Shown: positions 61,115-64,000 of the stretch, piece by piece
Layout of the letters: each line of letters begins with the position of its first letter
How positions within the stretch are numbered: position 1 is the first letter of the stretch
NCBI GenBank assembly: GCA_049323455.1
Contig: JBMONF010000022.1
Location: 34,100 to 98,099, forward strand
DNA from: Hypericibacter sp049323455
Lineage (GTDB): Bacteria > Pseudomonadota > Alphaproteobacteria > Dongiales > Dongiaceae
Direction of reading: 5' to 3'
DNA: 64,000 nucleotides
Notes under the pieces: generated by a model
Seen by the model: the letters and a program-made list of their open reading frames with translations, nothing else
What the model was told of the DNA's origin: nothing
Databases searched by the model: none
Made by a program: the position numbers and the translations under genes

Positions 61115-62296
61115 TCAGGCTGCCTTGCGCTGGGCGAGCCAGTCGCCGAACCGGCGCATGGCCTCGGCGATGTTCTCCAGGCTGTTGGCGTAGGAGATCC
61201 GGATATAGCCCTCGCCATAGCTGCCGAAGCTGGTGCCGGCGATGGTGGCCACGCCGGCCTCGTTGAGGAGCCCGGTCTCGACCTGCTTGGCGGTCATGCC
61301 GGTCTTGGAGATGTTCGGGAACACGTAGAAGGCGCCCAGCGCGTCGACGCAGGAGACGCCCGGCAGCTTGTTGAGCGCATCCACCACGAAGCGGCGGCGC
61401 TCGTCGAACGCCTTGCACATCTTCGCGACATCGTCCTTGGGCCCCTGCAGCGCGGCGATGCCGGCATACTGCGCGGCGGCGTTGACGCAGGAATGGCAGT
61501 TGATCGCGAGGCGCGTCGCGTGCTCGGCCAGATTGCCGGGCCACACCGCGTAGCCCATGCGCCAGCCCGTCATGGCGTAGGTCTTGGACCAGCCGTCGAG
61601 CATGATGACCCGGTCCCTGAGGCTCGGATAGGTGAGCAGGCTGATGTGCTTGCGCCCGCCATAGAGGATCTCGCTGTAGATCTCGTCCGAGAGGATGGCG
61701 ACGTTCGGGTGCTTCTCGAGCCCCTTCACCAGCTTCTCGAGCTCGGCATCGGCGGTGACGCCGCCGGTCGGGTTGGCCGGGCTGTTGATGATGATGAGGC
61801 GCGTCTTGGGGGTGATGCGCGAGAGCAGGTCGTCGGCGCTGAAGGAGAAGCCGTTCTTCTCCAGGAGCGGCAGCGGCACCGCCTTGGCCCCGGTGAAGTT
61901 GATCGCTGACTCGTAGATCGGGAAGCCGGGGTTCGGATAGATGATCTCCGCGCCGGGCTCGCCGAACATGAGGATGGCGAAGAACATCGTCACCTTGCCG
62001 CCCGGCACGACGACCACCTGGCCCGGATCGACCGTGACGCCATGGCGGCGGTGCAGATCGGCCGCTACCGCGTCACGCAGCTGCGGAATGCCGTTGGCCG
62101 GCGTATAGCCATGATGGCCGTCCTTGAGCGCCCTGATGGCGGCCTCGACGATGTGGGCCGGCGTCTTGAAGTCCGGTTGGCCGATGCCGAGATTGATGAT
62201 GCTCTTGCCGGCGGCGGCCAGCGCGTTGGCGCGCGCGAGCACTTCGAAGGCGGATTCCGTGCCGAGACGGCTCATGCCGGAGGCGAGTTGAAACAT
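61115..62296 (-). CDS. Class I/II pyridoxal-phosphate aminotransferase
   Basis: 393 residues. Fold-type I features are NLGIGQPDFKTPAHI, GYTPANGIPQLRDAVA, the conserved NSPANPTGGV, DEIYSEI and the PLP lysine in DGWSKTYAMTGWRMGY. It resembles aspartate/aromatic or PatA-like aminotransferases; the substrate cannot be fixed. The ATG at 62296 with AAGGGGACA upstream starts MFQLASGM. A longer in-frame extension to 62383 lacks a good start. Confidence 0.9.
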   Translation of the reverse strand: MFQLASGMSRLGTESAFEVLARANALAAAGKSIINLGIGQPDFKTPAHIVEAAIRALKDGHHGYTPANGIPQLRDAVAADLHRRHGVTVDPGQVVVVPGGKVTMFFAILMFGEPGAEIIYPNPGFPIYESAINFTGAKAVPLPLLEKNGFSFSADDLLSRITPKTRLIIINSPANPTGGVTADAELEKLVKGLEKHPNVAILSDEIYSEILYGGRKHISLLTYPSLRDRVIMLDGWSKTYAMTGWRMGYAVWPGNLAEHATRLAINCHSCVNAAAQYAGIAALQGPKDDVAKMCKAFDERRRFVVDALNKLPGVSCVDALGAFYVFPNISKTGMTAKQVETGLLNEAGVATIAGTSFGSYGEGYIRISYANSLENIAEAMRRFGDWLAQRKAA

Positions 62297-62516
62297 TGTC
62301 CCCTTGTCTCCCCACTGGGTGGTTTTGGTTGCGGGCTTGCGGATGGCCGCCGGTGGCCAGTCCCGGCGGAAACGCGAAGTCAATAGTTTAAATCCCCGCC
62401 GCGACCAAGGGCATCTTTTCCGTGGGCGACCCTTTTTCGCTCACCCGCGCGAAATCGGCGCAGCAGCGCCGAAAAATGCCGAAATGCCAGGGACAACCGG
62501 GGCAGGCGCGGCGTGC

Positions 62517-62543
62517 TTGACGCGAGGAAGGGTAGATTATACT
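62517..62543 (+). promoter_or_regulatory. Candidate promoter of tRNA-His
   Basis: TTGACG (62517-62522) and TATACT (62538-62543), spaced by 15 bases, end 13 bases before the mature tRNA. Near-consensus boxes with a slightly short spacer. Confidence 0.5.
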
Positions 62544-62556
62544 AAGCAGCCGCGAC

Positions 62557-62634
62557 GGCGGGCGTAGCTCAGTTGGTTAGAGCGCCAGATTGTGGATCTG
62601 GATGTCGTGGGTTCGAATCCCATCGCTCGCCCCA
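62557..62634 (+). tRNA. tRNA-His (GTG anticodon)
   Basis: A full cloverleaf folds: acceptor GCGGGCG (62558-62564) pairs with CGCTCGC, the D-arm holds TAGCTCAGTTGGTTAGAGC, the anticodon loop is TTGTGGA on a CCAGA/TCTGG stem, and the T-arm is GTGGG-TTCGAAT-CCCAT. The extra G at 62557 opposite C73 is the G-1 of tRNA-His. CCA (62632-62634) is encoded. Confidence 0.96.
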
Positions 62635-62734
62635 GTTTTCTCCCCCAAAAGCCCGGTTTCTTCGTCGGCAGTCATGCCCGCGGTCCGAGGAAGGGGAGCC
62701 GCCCCAGGGGGCGGGATCCGGCGAGGCGGCTCCA

Positions 62735-63145
62735 TTGGATCGGGATGCCATCCTGTTCGCCAACGAGGCCTTCTATCGCGCCTTCGCTGACCGCGATCTG
62801 AGCGCGATGGAGGGGCTGTGGGCGCTGGGCGTGCCGGTGATGTGCATCCATCCCGGCTGGGGGCCTCTGACCGAGCGCGACGCCGTGATGGCGAGCTGGC
62901 GCGCAATCCTGACCGGACGCCATCCGCCCTCGATCCGCTGCCAGCGCCCCGAAACGTTCCAATATGGCGATGTCGCCGCCGTCATCTGCTTCGAGGTGAT
63001 CGGGCAGAGCCTCCTCGTCGCCACCAATTTGTTCGTGCGCCAGCAGGGTCGCTGGAAGATCGTCCATCATCAGAGCGGCCCTTCGAACCAGGCGCCGCCA
63101 GCCGACAGCGACACAGACAACGAGCCGCAAGGCCCGGTCAACTGA
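62735..63145 (+). CDS. NTF2/SnoaL-like small protein (DUF4440-type)
   Basis: 136 residues. ANEAFYRAFADRDLSAMEGLWA, MCIHPGWGPLTERDAVMASWRAI, VAAVICFEVIG and TNLFVRQQGRWKIVHHQSGPS follow the NTF2-like fold seen in SnoaL and related ketosteroid-isomerase-like proteins. The chemistry is unknown. No ATG fits; the TTG at 62735 with GAGGCGG upstream is the likely start. It follows tRNA-His by 100 bases. Confidence 0.78.
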   Translation: MDRDAILFANEAFYRAFADRDLSAMEGLWALGVPVMCIHPGWGPLTERDAVMASWRAILTGRHPPSIRCQRPETFQYGDVAAVICFEVIGQSLLVATNLFVRQQGRWKIVHHQSGPSNQAPPADSDTDNEPQGPVN

Positions 63146-63241
63146 GGCCAGGGCTTTCCGCACCTGGAGGGTGGGGGTGCGCGCCTGCGCCCCGGTATGG
63201 TCGCATTGCATAGGGCGCGGCCGCGCGGCATCATGCCCGGC

Positions 63242-64000
63242 ATGTTTCGCTTACGCATCATGCTGTTGCGCAAGGCTGCGGCGGCGAGCCTCGCGGCTGC
63301 CGCACTCCTGACCTTGCTTGGCGCCCTGCCGGTCGCGGCGGCGAGCTATGAGTCCGGGCTTGCCGCCTTCGACAAGGGCGACTTCGCCACCGCCGCCAAG
63401 GAATGGCGGGAGCTCGCCAACGCCGGCGACGCGCGCGCCCAACATGGCATCGGACTGCTCTACGAGATCGGCGCCGGCGTGGAGAAGCGCGACTATGCCG
63501 AAGCGGCGAAGTGGTATCAGAAAGCCGCCGACCAGGGACTGCCCGCTGCCGAAACCAATCTGGCACTGATGTATGCCGAGGGGCGGGGCGTGCCGAAAAG
63601 CCTGGAGCAGGCGGCGCGCCTCTGGCGCTTCGCCGCGGACGCCGGCCACCCGATGGCCCAGTTCAACCTTGCGCTCATGTATTACCGAGGCGAGGGCGGC
63701 CTGCAGAAAAGCGACAACGATGCGGCCTGGTGGTTCGCGCAAGCCGCGGCCCAGGGCTCGGCCGACGCGCAATACGCCTTGGCCGAGCTCTACCGCTCGG
63801 GCCGCGGCGTGCCGAAGAATTGGGACGAGGCCAAGCGCTGGTACGAGCAGGCGATCGAGGGGGGCCATGCCGCGGCCAAGCAGCGCCTGGCGAGCCTCGA
63901 GGACGAGATCGCCAAGCGGCAAGGCGTGCCGGCTGCAACGGCCTCGACGGCGCCGGAAGCTACAACCGCCGCCCCGGCGCAACCGACCCCGCCGAGCGAC
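63242..64000 (+). CDS. Exported Sel1-repeat (tetratricopeptide-like) protein, cut by window end
   Basis: The frame is open to the last base, giving 253 residues of an incomplete protein. It has a signal peptide (basic start, hydrophobic core, end at PVAAAS). About four Sel1 repeats follow with the usual A-x2-G-x-G-V pattern, for example YEIGAGVEKRDYAEAAKWYQ, MYAEGRGVPKSLEQAARLW and LYRSGRGVPKNWDEAKRWY. A Thr/Ala/Pro-rich tail begins near the edge. Sel1 proteins act as periplasmic or envelope scaffolds. An in-frame ATG at 63233 is an alternative start; neither has a clear SD. Confidence 0.85.
   Translation, partial: MFRLRIMLLRKAAAASLAAAALLTLLGALPVAAASYESGLAAFDKGDFATAAKEWRELANAGDARAQHGIGLLYEIGAGVEKRDYAEAAKWYQKAADQGLPAAETNLALMYAEGRGVPKSLEQAARLWRFAADAGHPMAQFNLALMYYRGEGGLQKSDNDAAWWFAQAAAQGSADAQYALAELYRSGRGVPKNWDEAKRWYEQAIEGGHAAAKQRLASLEDEIAKRQGVPAATASTAPEATTAAPAQPTPPSD

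Noticed and set aside
62557..62634. tRNA-His as an integration site of a mobile island
   Set aside because: No integrase, no direct repeat of the tRNA 3' end and no change of gene type were seen on either side.
62573..62734. Coding extension of the NTF2-like gene back into tRNA-His
   Set aside because: The frame happens to be open through the tRNA, but the tRNA is intact and the protein fold starts only after the TTG at 62735.

Overview
The window is high-GC DNA with short intergenic gaps and start/stop overlaps (ATGA, TTGA, GTGA). Its gene content is that of an alphaproteobacterium: an ArsR-methyltransferase/metF pair, a glnB-glnA pair, a class I PHA synthase, parE and a Kdo-hydroxylase-like gene. 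A methanol- and formaldehyde-oxidising, probably lanthanide-dependent, methylotroph or facultative methylotroph fits best. Genus and order cannot be fixed by reading alone. No insertion sequence, phage, CRISPR array or integrase was seen.

Layout. (1) 1-7.2 kb: end of a PotA-type ABC ATPase, arsC, a class III aminotransferase divergent from a TetR regulator with an unusual second helix-turn-helix, then an ADP-forming acyl-CoA synthetase and an acyl-CoA dehydrogenase. (2) 7.3-15.6 kb: rhlE-like helicase, isochorismatase-family hydrolase, ArsR-methyltransferase/metF, a lipoprotein, phaC, and a small secreted protein. (3) 15.6-29.9 kb, all on the minus strand: xoxF, xoxG, xoxJ, a NitT/TauT-type ABC transporter, the four-gene ABC set associated with PQQ alcohol dehydrogenases (Ped/Lut type), a secreted helical protein, and pqqABCDE. 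The 25-residue pqqA is included. (4) 30.3-31.5 kb: an exported pentapeptide-repeat protein and a small cysteine-containing periplasmic protein. (5) 31.8-51.1 kb: a tetrahydromethanopterin/methylofuran C1 island. Biosynthetic genes are a folB-like gene, mfnE, an afpA-like flavoprotein, a DHPS-like gene, DUF447, mfnB, a hydantoinase-like gene, an mfnD-like gene, a hisA-like gene, mptG, a pterin dehydratase, a citG-like gene and two further ATP-grasp genes. Catalytic genes are fae, mtdB, mch and fhcBADC. (6) 51.3-64 kb: DUF1097 membrane protein, folP, parE, thioesterase, histidine kinase, PAS protein, glnA-glnB with a sigma-54-type promoter, Kdo hydroxylase, aminotransferase, tRNA-His, an NTF2-like protein, and a Sel1-repeat protein cut by the window end.

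How the genes fit together. XoxF, with the Asp-Tyr-Asp lanthanide signature, would oxidise methanol in the periplasm and pass electrons to XoxG. PqqA-E make its cofactor. The Ped/Lut-type transporter is a candidate for metal (lanthanide) handling. Formaldehyde would then be captured by Fae and oxidised through MtdB, Mch and the Fhc complex to formate. Most genes for making the two dedicated cofactors lie alongside. Not seen here: mxaF, the first pterin step (MptA/FolE2-like), dmrA, formate dehydrogenase and a TonB receptor.

Start codons were chosen from ribosome-binding sites, family starts and overlaps. Several TTG or GTG starts are inferred and are marked. Family assignments come from reading the sequence, without database searches.
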